Of a stretch of DNA of 64,000 nt, positions 55,837 through 64,000 are shown one piece after another. Every line of letters starts with the position of its first letter. Position 1 is the stretch's first letter. The DNA lies in assembly GCA_963696105.1 (NCBI GenBank), contig CAVOIP010000005.1, positions 434,001-498,000 on the forward strand, written 5' to 3'. The position numbers were made by a program, and so were the translations under genes. A model generated the notes under the pieces. It saw nothing but the letters and a program-made list of their open reading frames with translations. It did not search any database and was not told the DNA's origin. Source of the DNA: CAVRTM01 sp963696105 (GTDB lineage Bacteria > Actinomycetota > Actinomycetes > Actinomycetales > Dermatophilaceae).

Positions 55837-56190
55837 TCAGCCCTCGCGTCCGACGAGGTCAGGGCCGAACGCCGGCAGGCAGATCGCGATGTAGTCGGCG
55901 CCCTCGGGTCCGCACGAGTAGCGGATCCGCTCGCCCGCCTCGGTGAGGATGGACTGGCCGGCGCGCACGTGGGTGGGACCGCCCTCGTGGTCGACGACGA
56001 CCTCCCCGGCGAGCACGACGGTGATCTCGTCGAACTGCGGTGTCTGGAACGGCTCGTCCCATCCCGCGGGGGCGGTCATGTGCGCGACGGACACCGACTC
56101 GTGGCCGGTGTTGACGCGTCCGACGTGCTCCTGGATGACCTTGCCGCCGGGCACGGGGATGCGGGTGGGTTCGCTGATGAGTCGTGGCAT
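55837..56190 (-). CDS. Cupin domain protein
   Basis: A 117-residue single-domain cupin (FDEITVVLAGEVVVDHEGG and VRAGQSILTEAGERIRYSC). The first cupin motif usually supplies two His and a Glu; here the pattern is FDEITVVLAGE, with most metal His missing, so it may not bind a typical metal. It directly precedes add and has its own -10 box (TACTGT, 6 nt from the ATG). The role is unknown; a sugar or nucleoside ligand would be a guess from context. Confidence 0.8.
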   Translation of the reverse strand: MPRLISEPTRIPVPGGKVIQEHVGRVNTGHESVSVAHMTAPAGWDEPFQTPQFDEITVVLAGEVVVDHEGGPTHVRAGQSILTEAGERIRYSCGPEGADYIAICLPAFGPDLVGREG

Positions 56191-56196
56191 CGGGCC

Positions 56197-56202
56197 ACAG
56201 TA
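56197..56202 (-). promoter_or_regulatory. -10 box of cupin-add operon
   Basis: TACTGT on the minus strand, 6 nt before the cupin ATG; leaderless arrangement. Confidence 0.5.
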
Positions 56203-56243
56203 GCGACGGTCGAGGGACCGACGCTCGGCAACCGCCCCGGCCC

Positions 56244-57533
56244 TCAGCCGACCCGGTCCACCACGAGCGGCAGCAGGTCGGGCCGGGACCCCTCGGGGGC
56301 GATGAGGAACGCACCGTCCAGCGCCTCGAGGGCCCGCTCGAACCGCTCCGGGGTGTCGGTGTGCAGCGTGAGCAGCGGCTCACCGGCGCGGACCTCGGCG
56401 CCCGGCTTGGCGTGCATCTCCACCCCGGCGCCGGCCTGCACCCGGTCCTCCTTGCGGGCGCGCCCGGCACCGAGCCGCCAGGCGGCCACCCCGACCTTGA
56501 GCGCATCCAGCGAGGTCAGCACACCGGACCCCGGTGCCAGCACCTGCTGGGTCTCCCGCGCCACCGGCAGGGGCGCGTCGGGGTCGCCGCCCTGGGCGGC
56601 GACCATGCGGCGCCATACGTCCATCGCCCGCCCGTCGCGCAGCGCGTCGGCGGGGTCGACGTCGGTGCGCCCGGCGGCCGCGAGCATCTCGCGGGCCAGC
56701 ACGACGGTCAGGTCGACGACGTCGGCAGGGCCACCGCCGGCCAGGACCTCGACGGACTCGCGGACCTCGAGCGCGTTGCCGGCGGTCAGGCCGAGCGGGG
56801 TCTGCATGTTGGTCAGCAGCGCCACCGTGTTCACCCCGGCGTCCGTGCCCAGGTCGACCATGGTGCGGGCCAGCTCCCGCGCCTGGTCGACGTCCTTCAT
56901 GAACGCCCCTGAGCCGACCTTGACGTCCAGGACGAGCGCGCCGGTGCCTTCGGCGATCTTCTTGCTCATGATCGAGCTGGCGATCAGCGGGATCGCCTCC
57001 ACCGTGCCCGTGACGTCGCGCAGCGCGTAGAGCTTCTTGTCGGCCGGCGCGAGCCCGTCACCGGCGGCGCAGATGACGGCACCGACGTCCTCGAGCTGGC
57101 GCATCATCTCCGCGTTGGACAGCGTCGCGCGCCATCCCGGGATGGACTCGAGCTTGTCCAGGGTGCCGCCCGTGTGACCCAGCCCGCGGCCCGAGAGCTG
57201 AGGCACCGCAACGCCGCACGCGGCGACCAGCGGCGCGAGCGGCAGCGTGATCTTGTCGCCGACCCCACCGGTGGAGTGCTTGTCGGACGTCGGCCGGGAC
57301 AGCGTGGAGAAGCTCATCCGCTCGCCCGAGGCGATCATGGCCGCCGTCCAGCCCGAGATCTCCTCGCGGTCCATGCCGTTGAGCAGGATGGCCATCGCCA
57401 GCGCTGCCATCTGCTCGTCGGCGACCGCGCCCCGGGTGTAGGCGTCGATCACCCAGCGGATCTGGCCGGGGTCGAGCCGGCCTCCGTCACGCTTGGTGCG
57501 GATCACGTCTACGGCGTCGAAGTGCTCGGTCAC
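56244..57533 (-). CDS. deoA: Thymidine phosphorylase
   Basis: A 429-residue pyrimidine nucleoside phosphorylase giving thymine or uracil and (deoxy)ribose-1-phosphate. Typical motifs are VIRTKRDGGRLDPGQIRWVI, SDKHSTGGVGDK (phosphate site), RGLGHTGGTLDKLESI, IMSKKIAEGTGALVLDVK and the C-terminal domain region HAKPGAEVRAGEPL. GTG 57533 is preferred to GTG 57551; CATGAT ends 6 nt before it and could serve as a -10. It lies 100 nt after cdd and probably belongs to the same salvage group. Confidence 0.93.
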   Translation of the reverse strand: MTEHFDAVDVIRTKRDGGRLDPGQIRWVIDAYTRGAVADEQMAALAMAILLNGMDREEISGWTAAMIASGERMSFSTLSRPTSDKHSTGGVGDKITLPLAPLVAACGVAVPQLSGRGLGHTGGTLDKLESIPGWRATLSNAEMMRQLEDVGAVICAAGDGLAPADKKLYALRDVTGTVEAIPLIASSIMSKKIAEGTGALVLDVKVGSGAFMKDVDQARELARTMVDLGTDAGVNTVALLTNMQTPLGLTAGNALEVRESVEVLAGGGPADVVDLTVVLAREMLAAAGRTDVDPADALRDGRAMDVWRRMVAAQGGDPDAPLPVARETQQVLAPGSGVLTSLDALKVGVAAWRLGAGRARKEDRVQAGAGVEMHAKPGAEVRAGEPLLTLHTDTPERFERALEALDGAFLIAPEGSRPDLLPLVVDRVG

Positions 57534-57633
57534 ACGCAGATCATGCCGCACCCGGTACGCCGCGCCACACCAGTCCGCTGCGGCGCGGGCGCGCCACCCG
57601 GCGACCGGCGCCGCTGCCAGCCCCCGCCCACGG

Positions 57634-58044
57634 TCAGATGACGTTGTCCAGGTCGTCCGCGCCGAAGGCCTGAGGCAGGATCTCGCTCATCGGACGCACC
57701 CCGAGCGGCGTCATCACCTGGCAGTCGGGCCCGCCGTTCTCCCACAGCAGCTGACGGCAGCGGCCGCACGCCATCAGCGCGTCACCGTCGGCGTTGACGC
57801 AGGAGACCGCGACGAGTCGACCGCCCCCGGTGAGGTGCAGCTGGGAGACCATGCCGCACTCGGCGCACAGGGCCACCCCGTAGGCGGCGTTCTCCACGTT
57901 GCAGCCGGTGACGACACGACCGTCGTCGACCAGGCCGGCGACCCCGACGGGGAACTCCGAGTACGGCGCGTAGGCGCACGCCATCGCTTCGATGGCCTTG
58001 CGCCGCAGCAGGTCCCAGTCCACAGCCGCTGCAGGTCGCTCCAT
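57634..58044 (-). CDS. cdd: Cytidine deaminase
   Basis: A 136-residue small-type cytidine deaminase converting (deoxy)cytidine to (deoxy)uridine. Substrate loop TGCNVENAAYG (46-56), zinc ligand C60 and proton shuttle E62 in CAE (60-62), and zinc ligands C93 and C96 in CGRC are intact. The residue before C93 is Ala (ACGRC) where Pro is normal. ATG 58044 follows the permease stop by 5 nt, with GGTGAGG upstream; the longer open frame above it is a shadow of the permease gene. Confidence 0.93.
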   Translation of the reverse strand: MERPAAAVDWDLLRRKAIEAMACAYAPYSEFPVGVAGLVDDGRVVTGCNVENAAYGVALCAECGMVSQLHLTGGGRLVAVSCVNADGDALMACGRCRQLLWENGGPDCQVMTPLGVRPMSEILPQAFGADDLDNVI

Positions 58045-58049
58045 GGACC

Positions 58050-59321
58050 TCACCGCTCCTCGCCGCGTCGATAGGGGATGCCGTCGGCCTTCGGTGGTCG
58101 CAGGCTCTGCGACGAGACGGCCAGGACGACCAGGGTCACGATGTACGGCGTCACGGTGGTGACCTCGTTGGGCAGCGAGTCCAGGCCGAGGTAGCCCAGC
58201 AGGAACGCGACGCCGAGGCCGATGAACGCCGCCCCGGCCATCCGCCGGCCCTGGCGCAGCCACCAGATGCCGAGCGCGCCCACGGCGATCGCGGCGAAGA
58301 GGAAGAGCGCGAGCACCGCGGTGGAGTCGGTGGAACGCAGCCGGACCGCGTCGGTGTAGCCGAAGAGCAGGGCGCCGGAGGCCAGTCCGCCCGGTCGCCA
58401 GTTGCCGAAGATCATCGCGGCGAGACCGATGTAGCCGCGACCGCCGGTCTGGCCCTCCTTGTAGAGGCCGGAGAACAGGACGAGGAACAGGCCGCCGAGC
58501 CCGGCCAGTGCGCCGCTGGCGAGGACGGCGACGTACTTGGCCCGCAGGACGTTGACCCCGAGGGACTCCGCCGCCCAGGGGTTCTCGCCCGCAGAGCGCA
58601 GCCGCAGGCCGAAGGCGGTGCGCCACAGCACGAACCCGACGAGCGGGAACATCAGGACGCCGATCACCTGGAAGACGTTGACGCCGAGCAGCAGGCCGCG
58701 CAGCAGCCCCGCCGCGTCGCTCAGCACGAGCAGGTGGGTCTGCTCCAGCTTGCCGAGCAGGTCCGGACCGCTGGCGAGGACGGGCACGTCGAACGTGGGC
58801 GTGCCGCCCTTGATCGCCGGCGACTGGGTCGGGCCGCCCCCGGGGACGTTCGCGTAGAGCAGCTCGGACAGGAAACGGACGGCGCCCGCCGCGAGCAGGT
58901 TGATCGCCACGCCGCTGACGATGTGGTCCACGCCGAAGGTCACCGTCGCGACGGCGTGCAGGAGGCCGCCCAGGAGGCCACCGATGAGGGCCCCGGCGAG
59001 GGCTGCCCACGGACCCCACTGGTACCCGGCGTAACCGGCTCCCCAGGTGCCCAGGATCATCATGCCCTCGAGGCCGATGTTGACCACGCCTGCCCGCTCG
59101 CAGACCAGGCCGCCCAGCCCCGCCAGCGCGATCGGGAGGGTGAGCGCCAGCACGGCCTGCGCGGTGCCGGTGTCGGTCAGGACGTCCTGGCCGGAGACGA
59201 GCCGGGTGACGGACAGCGCGACCAGGCTGAAGGTGGCGATGAAGCCGATCCGGCGCCAGAGCGCACGTGTCGGGCGCGCGTCCTTCGCCGGCCGGGTGGG
59301 GGTGGCGACGTCGGTGCTCAC
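58050..59321 (-). CDS. Nucleoside-type ABC transporter permease (second)
   Basis: A 423-residue integral membrane permease of the BPD_transp_2 family, as found with BMP lipoproteins. About 9-10 helices are visible. Family segments include CERAGVVNIGLEGMMILGTW, FGVDHIVSGVAINLLAAG, and AGALAGLGG-like stretches (ASGALAGLGGLFLVLFSG). It pairs with the first permease. GTG 59321 overlaps the previous stop as GTGA. The next gene is cdd, tying transport to nucleoside deamination. Confidence 0.9.
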   Translation of the reverse strand: MSTDVATPTRPAKDARPTRALWRRIGFIATFSLVALSVTRLVSGQDVLTDTGTAQAVLALTLPIALAGLGGLVCERAGVVNIGLEGMMILGTWGAGYAGYQWGPWAALAGALIGGLLGGLLHAVATVTFGVDHIVSGVAINLLAAGAVRFLSELLYANVPGGGPTQSPAIKGGTPTFDVPVLASGPDLLGKLEQTHLLVLSDAAGLLRGLLLGVNVFQVIGVLMFPLVGFVLWRTAFGLRLRSAGENPWAAESLGVNVLRAKYVAVLASGALAGLGGLFLVLFSGLYKEGQTGGRGYIGLAAMIFGNWRPGGLASGALLFGYTDAVRLRSTDSTAVLALFLFAAIAVGALGIWWLRQGRRMAGAAFIGLGVAFLLGYLGLDSLPNEVTTVTPYIVTLVVLAVSSQSLRPPKADGIPYRRGEER

Positions 59322-60472
59322 GCCGACACCTCCGCCGTCTGGGCCGCCGGCGGCGGCGTGGCCGACCGGGCAGCACCACCGACCTTGCGCTCCTCGGCCC
59401 GCTCCAGCATGCGCCGGGCGACCTCGTTGACGATGACGACCGACAGGACGATCACTCCCTGGGTGATGACGACGACCGACGGGGGGATGTCGACCCGCTG
59501 CAGCGAGGGCCCCGCCCGGTCGAGGAAGGCGAACAGCAGCGCCGCCACGGCGATCCCGCCGGGCGAGTTGCGTCCGAGCAGGGCGACCGCGATGCCGGAG
59601 AAGCCGAGTCCGGCCACGAAGTTGATGCCGTAGGCGTGGTCCTCCCCCAGCACCTGCGGCATCCCGACGAGCCCGGCCAACGCACCGGACAGGAGCATCG
59701 CCTGCATCGTCATCCGGCCGGCCGGTATGCCGCTCGCGGCCGCGGCGGTGGCGTTGCGGCCCGACGCGCGCAGCGCGAACCCGAAGCGGGTCCGGTTCAT
59801 CAGGACCGACACGATGACGCCGACGACGATGGCCACGAAGATGAAGCCCCCGACCTCACGGCTGGGCGGCTGGAGGCCGAAGGTCTCGAAGACGGACCTG
59901 AACCCGGGGAACCACGCGGACTCCGGCAGGGGTCGGGTGGAGGGACTGGCGTTCTTGGGCAGCGCCGGGTCGTGCAGCGGTCCGCGCAGCAGGTAGGCGA
60001 TCAACCCCACGGCGATGCTGTTGAGCATGATCGTGGTGATGACCTCGTTGACCCCCCGCTTCACCTTCAGGACGGCCGGGACCGACGCGTAGGCGGCGCC
60101 CGCCGCCATGGCGACCAGCAGGATGAAGGCGATGTGCAACGGCCGGGGCAGGTGGACCATGGCCCCCGCGGCGGCCGCCACGACGGCGGCGACGCTGTAC
60201 TGGCCCTCCACGCCGATGTTGAACAGGTTCATCCGGAAGCCGACGCTGACAGCCAGGCCGGAGAGGAACAGCGGCACGGACCGGTTGATCCAGGTGCGGA
60301 TCTGGTTGGCCTCGGCCCGCGGGGTGGGGCCGAAGTCGAACAGCGCCTTGAGGGACTTCACCGGGTCGACGCCGAGGATGGCGAGCACGATGGCGAGGAC
60401 CACGAGGGAGACCAGGAGGGCGACCACGGCCGGCACGAGCCCGGTGACCACTCCTCGACGCAGGCGGTTCAT
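59318..60472 (-). CDS. Nucleoside-type ABC transporter permease (first)
   Basis: A 384-residue permease of the same BPD_transp_2 family, about 9 helices, with the segment FRMNLFNIGVEGQYSVAAVV and VKRGVNEVITTIMLNSIAVG. ATG 60472 overlaps the ATPase TGA (ATGA). A single base insertion in the ATPase gene makes the two appear as one 930-codon frame, but the overlap and the second frame show that they are separate genes. Confidence 0.9.
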   Translation of the reverse strand: MNRLRRGVVTGLVPAVVALLVSLVVLAIVLAILGVDPVKSLKALFDFGPTPRAEANQIRTWINRSVPLFLSGLAVSVGFRMNLFNIGVEGQYSVAAVVAAAAGAMVHLPRPLHIAFILLVAMAAGAAYASVPAVLKVKRGVNEVITTIMLNSIAVGLIAYLLRGPLHDPALPKNASPSTRPLPESAWFPGFRSVFETFGLQPPSREVGGFIFVAIVVGVIVSVLMNRTRFGFALRASGRNATAAAASGIPAGRMTMQAMLLSGALAGLVGMPQVLGEDHAYGINFVAGLGFSGIAVALLGRNSPGGIAVAALLFAFLDRAGPSLQRVDIPPSVVVITQGVIVLSVVIVNEVARRMLERAEERKVGGAARSATPPPAAQTAEVSA

Positions 60473-62095
60473 GCCGGGCTTCCCTTCGGGTGGGTGCGAG
60501 GTCCTGGCTGCGGCTCCTCCGGCCGTACGCCGCCGTCGTGCCCGGCTGCGCCGGTCATGTAGGACCCCAGCTCCTCCGGGGTGACGGTGGCCGGGTCCAG
60601 CCGCGCGACCAGACGGCCGCGCAGGATGACGTAGAGGGTGTCGGAGAGCCCGATCAGCTCCTCGAGGTCGGCCGAGATCGAGCAGGGTGGCCAGGCCGTC
60701 CGAACGGGCGTCACGGATCCGGTCCCAGATGGCGGCCTGCGCCCCGACGTCCACGCCCCGGGTGGGGTGGGCGGCGACCAGCACGCTCGGGGAAGCCTCC
60801 AGCTCGCGGCCGATGATGAGCTTCTGCTGGTTGCCGCCCGACAGGGCGACGGCCAGGGTGTCCGGCCCGGGGGCGCGGACGTCGTAGTCGCGCATGATGC
60901 GCGCCGTGTCCTCCCGCGCGGACCGGCGGCGCAGGAAGCCGCGGCGGAACAGGGCGGGAGACCACTGGTGCCCCAGGACGCGGTTCTCCCAGAGGGGTGC
61001 ACTCAGCAGCAGCGCCTGGCGGTGCCGGTCCTCGGGGACGAACGCGATCCCGCGCTCACGGCGACGCTCGGTGGACCAGGCGGTGATGTCCTCGCCGTCC
61101 AGGGTCACCGAGCCGGCGGTGGGGTGGACCAGGCCGAGCAGCATCTCGACCAGCTCGCTCTGGCCGTTGCCCTCGACCCCGGCGAAGCCGACCACCTCGC
61201 CCCGGTGCAGCTCGAAGCTGATGTCGTCGAGCACCGTGGTGCCCTCGGACCCGACCGCGGAGACCCCGCGGACGCCGAGCTGGACGTGGTCGGTGACGGT
61301 GGACTCCCGGGTCTCGGGCACGGGCAGCTCGCTGCCGACCATCATCTCGGCGAGCTGCCGGGCCGTCACCGACCTGGGGTCCGCCGTGCCGACCGTCGTG
61401 CCGCGCCGGATCACGGTGATGCGGTCGGCGACCTTCAGGACCTCGTCGAGCTTGTGCGAGATGAAGATGACCGACAGCCCCTCGGCCCGCAGGCCGGCGA
61501 GGTTGGCGAACAGCTCGTCGACCTCCTGCGGCACGAGGACGGCGGTGGGCTCGTCCAGGATCAGGACGCGGGCGCCCCGGTAGAGCACCTTGGCGATCTC
61601 CACCCGCTGCTGGTCGGCGACCGAGAGGTCCTCGACGAGCCGGTCGGGACGCAGCCCGAGGCCGTAGCTGTCGGAGATCTGCAGCACCTTGGCCCGGGCG
61701 GCCTCGAAGTCGATGCGGCCGCCGCGCTCGGGCTCGCTGCCCAGGATGATGTTCTCCAGGACGGTGAAGTTGTCGGCCAGCATGAAGTGCTGGTGGACCA
61801 TGCCGATGCCGGCGGCGATCGCCGCGGTCGGGGTCTTGAACACCACCGGACGCCCCTCGAGCAGGATCGTTCCCTCGTCCGGCTGGTGCATGCCGTACAG
61901 CGTCTTCATCAGGGTGGACTTGCCGGCGCCGTTCTCCCCCACGACGGCGTGCACCTCGCCCCGACCGACGGTGAGGTTGACGTCGGAGTTGGCCACGACG
62001 CCGGGGAACCGCTTGGTGATCCCTCTCAGCTCGATCACCGGTGCGCCCGCGGGGGCGTCGGCGTCGTCCGGACGTTCGGTCGAGACGGTGCTCAT
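60469..62095 (-). pseudogene. Nucleoside-type ABC transporter ATP-binding protein, single frameshift
   Basis: A two-domain ATPase of about 541 residues for nucleoside import. Domain 1 has GENGAGKST, DLSVADQQRVEI and LILDEPTAVL; domain 2 has GVEGNGQSELVE, ALSGGNQQKLI and the degenerate Walker B VLVAAHPTRGVD, as is usual for this family. Near 60679 an extra G (minus strand) breaks the frame at LATLL/ISADLEELIGLSD; the remaining 69 codons are intact to a TGA overlapping the permease. GTGAGGA precedes ATG 62095. A lone indel in well-conserved sequence suggests an error in the read. Confidence 0.88.
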
Positions 62096-62116
62096 GGTGC
62101 GCATCCTCACACAAAG

Positions 62117-62155
62117 GGTGCAGGGCCCGAGGGACGGCGCCCCGGGCCCTGCACC
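62117..62155 (-). terminator. Strong hairpin between BMP lipoprotein and ATPase genes
   Basis: A perfect 13-bp stem, GGTGCAGGGCCCG / CGGGCCCTGCACC, around a 13-nt loop, within the 88-nt gap inside the operon. On the transcript it is followed by CTTTGTGTG. Likely an attenuator or mRNA-end stabiliser giving more binding protein than ATPase. Confidence 0.7.
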
Positions 62156-62183
62156 ATGGCTCCTGCTCAGGTCGAGCAGTCGA

Positions 62184-63242
62184 TCAGGGGGTCGGCGAGA
62201 CCTTCAGGCTGCCGTCCTCGATCTTCTTCTTGAACTCCTCGAGCTTGGGCTTGATGTCGTTCACGAACCCACCGCTGGTGGAGTAGCCGACACCGCCGTC
62301 CTTGAGGGCGTAGGACTTCTTCTGGACCTTGCCGGTGTCCTTGAACTCCTTGATGGCGCCGTAGACGGCCGCGTCGACCTGCTTGACCATCGAGGTCAGG
62401 ATGTGCGGCTTGAAGGCCGGGTTGCCGACGGTGTTGTACTGGTCGGAGTCCACGCCGATGGCCCACTTCTTGGCGTCCACGGCGGCAGGGAAGCTGCCGT
62501 TGAACGAGCCACCGGCCGCGGTGTAGACCACGTCCGCGCCGTTCTGGTACATCGCCTGCGCGGCGACCTTGGCGCCGTCGATGTTGCCGAAGCCCGCGCC
62601 GCTGTCGCCGGCCGCCAGGCGCTTGTCGTCGATCGTGATGCTGGGGTTGACGGCCTTGGCGCCCTGCTCGTAGCCGGCCCAGAACTTCGTGATCAGCGCG
62701 CTCTCGTTGCCGCCGATGAAGCCGATGTGGTGCGTCTTGCTCTTCAGCGCCGCCGCCGCGCCGACGAGGAAGGACCCCTCGTGCTCGGCGAAGTCCTGCA
62801 CCGCGACGTTGGGGACCGTCGAGGGGTCGCCGTCGATGCGGATGAAGCTGACGTCGGGGTACTCCTTGGCCACGGTGTCCATCGGCTGGCCGTAGCTGAA
62901 GCCGACGCCGACGATCGGGTTGTAGCCGTCGTCGGCCAGCTGGCGGAGCAGGTCGGCGCGGTCGGAACCGTCCTCCTTGGGGCTGAGCTCCTTGATGTCG
63001 GCGCCCATGTCGGACTTGGCCTTCTCCAGGCCCTTGACCGCCAGGTCGTTGAAGGTGCCGTCACCGCGGCCGCCCACGTCGAACGCCATGCCGACCTTGA
63101 GCGCCTTGGCGCTGCTGGCCGACGCGCTCGCGGACCCGCTGGTGGTCCCGCCCGACTGCGAAGTGCCGCTGCTGCCGCCGCAGGCGCTCAGCGCCAGCGC
63201 GGACGTCGCCGCGAGTGCCACCATCTTCATCACCGGACGCAC
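62184..63242 (-). CDS. BMP family nucleoside-binding lipoprotein
   Basis: A 352-residue basic membrane protein (PF02608) lipoprotein, the binding component for purine/pyrimidine nucleosides. The signal peptide ends LALSAC (lipid-attached C21), then a Ser/Gly/Thr-rich linker (22-44). Mature motifs include GRGDGTFNDLAVKGLEKAK, VGVGFSYGQPMDTVAKEYPD, GFIGGNESALITKFWAGYEQ and IGVDSDQYNT, all standard. GTG 63242 has AAGGAG 8 nt upstream. It is the first gene of the transporter operon; ligand type is inferred from the family and from the cdd/deoA/add neighbours. Confidence 0.93.
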   Translation of the reverse strand: MRPVMKMVALAATSALALSACGGSSGTSQSGGTTSGSASASASSAKALKVGMAFDVGGRGDGTFNDLAVKGLEKAKSDMGADIKELSPKEDGSDRADLLRQLADDGYNPIVGVGFSYGQPMDTVAKEYPDVSFIRIDGDPSTVPNVAVQDFAEHEGSFLVGAAAALKSKTHHIGFIGGNESALITKFWAGYEQGAKAVNPSITIDDKRLAAGDSGAGFGNIDGAKVAAQAMYQNGADVVYTAAGGSFNGSFPAAVDAKKWAIGVDSDQYNTVGNPAFKPHILTSMVKQVDAAVYGAIKEFKDTGKVQKKSYALKDGGVGYSTSGGFVNDIKPKLEEFKKKIEDGSLKVSPTP

Positions 63243-63352
63243 GGGGGTTCTCCTTCATCGTTGTTCAGGTGCTGGGGGGTCTGTTGGCGAGATCCGACGT
63301 GGCCGGCACCGCCTTCGAGCAGCAGTCCGCCGCTCCACGCGACCGCCGGGCG

Positions 63353-63358
63353 ACTGTA
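63353..63358 (-). promoter_or_regulatory. Possible -10 box of BMP transporter operon
   Basis: TACAGT on the minus strand, about 110 nt before the lipoprotein start; the leader would be long for this window. No strong -35. The inverted repeat CGGTTG-ACC-CAACCG (63396-63410) lies just upstream, after the amidohydrolase stop. Confidence 0.35.
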
Positions 63359-63410
63359 TCCCGTCTCACATGCTGGTGTCTGCGCCCTGCGGCGGCGGTT
63401 GACCCAACCG

Positions 63411-64000
63411 TTATGCGCCGATGCGACCGGCCAGGGACGAGCACCCCAGGGCGCTGGCGGCGAGGAGCTTGGCGCCGGCGCAGATCGCGTTCTCGTCCAC
63501 GGTCAGGTCGCCCTGGTGCAGGTCGTAGGTGCGGCCCCCCGGGGTGCGGGTGCCGAGCCGGATCATCGCCCCCGGCACCGTCGTGAGGTACCAGGCGAAG
63601 TCCTCGCCGCCGAGCGACTGCCGCGTGGACTCGACGGCGTCCGGGCCGAGGACCGCGCGCGCCGCGCCGGAGGCGACCTCCACCGAGACGTGGTCGTTGA
63701 CCACCGGGGGGACGCCGCGCACGTGCTCGACCTTGGCCGAGACGCCGTACGGCGCGACGACGGCCTCGACCAGGTCCTCCACCAGGTGCCCCATCGAGGC
63801 CCAGGCGTCGGCGTCCAGCATCCGCAGCGTCCCGCTGACCGTGCCGGTCGACGGGATGACGTTCTGGGCTCCGCCGGCGTGCAGGCTGCCCCACACCAGC
63901 GCGGCTCCGGCGCGTGGGTCGAGGCGGCGGGAGAGGGCTGCCGGCACGTCGGTGACCACCTTGGCCAGGGCGTAGGTGAGGTCCTCGGTCAGGTGTGGCC
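63411..64000 (-). CDS. M20 family amidohydrolase/peptidase (5' end outside window)
   Basis: The last 196 codons of a zinc amidohydrolase of the M20D type, which splits N-acyl amino acids or related amides. The dimerisation (lid) domain shows HAGGAQNVIPSTGTVSGTLRM cut near its middle, and the catalytic domain end has the metal ligand Glu in QSLGGEDFAWYL and a C-terminal LHQGDLTVDENAICAGAKLL. The N-terminal part with the other metal ligands is beyond the right edge. It ends in TAA 168 nt before the BMP gene. Specific substrate unknown. Confidence 0.88.
   Translation of the reverse strand, partial: PHLTEDLTYALAKVVTDVPAALSRRLDPRAGAALVWGSLHAGGAQNVIPSTGTVSGTLRMLDADAWASMGHLVEDLVEAVVAPYGVSAKVEHVRGVPPVVNDHVSVEVASGAARAVLGPDAVESTRQSLGGEDFAWYLTTVPGAMIRLGTRTPGGRTYDLHQGDLTVDENAICAGAKLLAASALGCSSLAGRIGA

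Noticed and set aside
53505..55946. An 813-codon plus-strand frame opposite the SpoIIM and adenosine deaminase genes
   Set aside because: Arg/Gly/Pro-rich shadow with no homology, antisense to two clear genes; typical of very GC-rich DNA.
57634..59379. A 581-residue protein ending in cytidine deaminase
   Set aside because: The upstream part is a shadow frame of the permease gene; ATG 58044 with a Shine-Dalgarno site gives a normal-length deaminase.
59318..62110. A 930-residue ABC ATPase-permease fusion protein
   Set aside because: The true ATPase C-terminus continues in another frame after a 1-nt shift near 60679 and ends by ATGA overlap with the permease start.

Overview
This window is chromosomal DNA from a high-GC Gram-positive bacterium (Actinomycetes). 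The evidence is very GC-rich coding sequence, an actinobacterial 16S-23S-5S rRNA operon without spacer tRNAs, an ergothioneine operon (egtABCD), an acyl-CoA carboxylase epsilon subunit, and many genes that appear to be transcribed without a leader (TANNNT -10 box 6-9 nt before the start codon). The family cannot be fixed by eye; the full 16S gene at about 21474-22997 would decide it. I see no prophage, insertion sequence, integrase, CRISPR array or tRNA. Most genes are housekeeping or catabolic, and the order is a familiar actinobacterial backbone.

Layout. 0-4 kb: end of a purine pair (purK-purE), a GtrA membrane protein, and an OmpR-type two-component pair. 4-9 kb: enoyl-CoA hydratase, class III adenylate cyclase and biotin ligase (minus strand), diverging from accD-accE (propionyl/acetyl-CoA carboxylase beta and epsilon). 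9-13 kb: DUF885 peptidase-like protein, a Na+/H+ antiporter with a C-terminal UBP zinc finger, and Maf. 13-17.5 kb: egtABCD. 17.6-23.5 kb: one rRNA operon on the minus strand with tandem promoters, ending in a hairpin shared with egtD. 23.6-31 kb: a second carboxyltransferase plus acyl-CoA dehydrogenase under a MerR regulator, tryptophan 2,3-dioxygenase, an aldo/keto reductase, accA (biotin carboxylase-BCCP) and a proline-rich miniprotein. 31-36.6 kb: an LpdA-type flavoprotein and a four-gene ABC importer. 36.7-43.5 kb: purine nucleoside phosphorylase, a phosphosugar mutase, deoC and two aldehyde dehydrogenases. 43.5-53.6 kb: prolyl oligopeptidase, uridine kinase-like protein, lipoprotein, and a membrane/MoxR/DUF58/SpoIIM group. 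53.8-64 kb: RDD protein, adenosine deaminase, cupin, thymidine phosphorylase, cytidine deaminase, a BMP-type nucleoside ABC transporter and a partial M20 amidohydrolase.

How they fit together. Two blocks form a nucleoside-salvage pathway. The BMP transporter imports nucleosides; Cdd, Add, DeoA and PNP deaminate and phosphorolyse them. The mutase would convert (deoxy)ribose-1-P to 5-P, DeoC cleaves deoxyribose-5-P, and the aldehyde dehydrogenases oxidise the acetaldehyde. The biotin ligase, AccA, two AccD proteins and AccE form an acyl-CoA carboxylase set.

Sequence quality. About a dozen small indels lie between 40.17 and 41.40 kb (deoC and the start of the first aldehyde dehydrogenase), with single indels near 49,403 and 60,679. 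The encoded proteins stay conserved in successive frames, so sequencing or assembly error is more likely than gene decay. Points of most interest are the pervasive leaderless promoters, the symmetric overlapping -10 boxes between birA and accD, two 32-bp repeat arrays of one family at separate loci, a 23-bp repeat array ahead of deoC, and the antiporter-zinc finger fusion.
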